DNA from: JACPLA01 sp035291905
GTDB taxonomy: Bacteria; Bacteroidota; Ignavibacteria; UBA10030
DNA length: 6,396 nt
Assembly: GCA_035291905.1 (NCBI GenBank)
Contig: DATDRF010000095.1
Location: 1-6,396 of the forward strand
Reading direction: 5' to 3'
The notes under the pieces: generated by a model
The model's database searches: none
Told to the model about the DNA's origin: nothing
Seen by the model: only the letters and a program-made list of their open reading frames with translations
In this document: positions 6,162 through 6,396 of the stretch, piece after piece
How positions within the stretch are numbered: position 1 is the stretch's first letter
How the letters are laid out: every line of letters starts with the position of its first letter
Program-made: the position numbers and the translations under genes

Positions 6162-6396
6162 ATGCGATTGGAAGCTCTCTACGATAAGGTGCGTTCGGGT
6201 GAACGGTTGACGAAAAAGGAGGGGGTATTTCTTCTTCGCAACGCGGAGCTGCTCGACCTGGGCGACGCGGCAAACGGAGTGCGGTTTAGAAAAAACCCCA
6301 AACCGTGGGTCACGTTTGTCGTCGATACGAATCCGAACTACACCAACGTCTGCAACATCGACTGCATCTTTTGCGCTTTTTATCGTCACCCCGGTC
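6162..6396 (+). CDS. mqnC: Cyclic dehypoxanthine futalosine synthase MqnC, 5' part
   Basis: The first 78 codons of a radical SAM enzyme that cyclises dehypoxanthine futalosine, cut by the window edge. The start ATG lies 7 bases after the TIR-like gene's stop, with AGG at 6153-6155 six bases before it. The residues VTFVVDTNPNYTNVCNIDC then IFCAFYRHPG are the MqnC signature; the cluster-binding cysteines are C64, C68 and C71 (CNIDCIFC, CxxxCxxC). The preamble with LTKKEGVFLLRNAELLDLGDAAN is the usual family N-terminus. MqnC and MqnE share this radical SAM core, but the NPNYTN lead-in and AFYRHPG tail separate MqnC from MqnE, which has DFATKEGS after its cysteines. MqnC is usually about 360 residues, so roughly four fifths of the gene lies beyond the window. 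Confidence 0.93.
   Translation, partial: MRLEALYDKVRSGERLTKKEGVFLLRNAELLDLGDAANGVRFRKNPKPWVTFVVDTNPNYTNVCNIDCIFCAFYRHPG

Noticed and set aside
6162..6396. Partial gene read as a second MqnE instead of MqnC
   Set aside because: The NPNYTNVC lead-in and CAFYRHPG tail around the cysteines are MqnC features and differ from the MqnE motif at residues 68-86 of the upstream fusion protein.

Overview
The window carries most of a futalosine-type menaquinone (vitamin K2) operon, with every complete gene on the + strand. In order: an upstream 3' gene fragment (2-85); a 203-base non-coding interval with a likely promoter and nested repeats; a UbiA-family prenyltransferase (289-1131, mqnP type); a UbiX-type flavin prenyltransferase (1128-1679); a UbiD-family decarboxylase (1687-3453, mqnL type); a fused aminofutalosine synthase / chorismate dehydratase (3454-5334, MqnE-MqnA); a two-domain protein ending in a divergent TIR-like domain (5324-6154); and the 5' end of mqnC (6162-6396, cut by the window edge). 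The genes overlap by a few bases or are separated by 0-7 bases, and I see no terminator between them, so they are probably one co-translated transcript.

How the genes work together (established pathway knowledge): MqnA dehydrates chorismate, and MqnE joins the product to S-adenosylmethionine-derived adenosyl to give aminofutalosine. A nucleosidase (MTAN/MqnB, not in the window) removes the base. MqnC cyclises the product, and MqnD (not in the window) releases 1,4-dihydroxy-6-naphthoate. The UbiA-type enzyme prenylates this compound, UbiX makes the prenylated FMN cofactor, and the UbiD-type enzyme uses that cofactor to decarboxylate the prenylated naphthoate. Methylation (MenG/UbiE) would finish menaquinone. 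The early and late halves of the pathway are therefore interleaved here.

Two things stand out. MqnE and MqnA are fused almost end to end in one chain. And a protein that looks like the CAP12/Pycsar-effector class of TIR proteins (otherwise known from anti-phage defence) sits between two menaquinone genes, with its FELG...GKLG motif kept but its usual N-terminal glycine loop changed and the loop before FELG much shortened. I infer that it was recruited to a housekeeping role in this operon, or is a defence-type NADase tied to quinone synthesis; the sequence alone does not say which.

Organism: a bacterium making menaquinone by the futalosine route, with moderately GC-rich DNA, TTG/GTG/ATG starts and purine-rich ribosome sites. 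A Chlorobiota/Ignavibacteria-like or other environmental lineage is possible, but this is a weak inference from gene style and not a measured placement.
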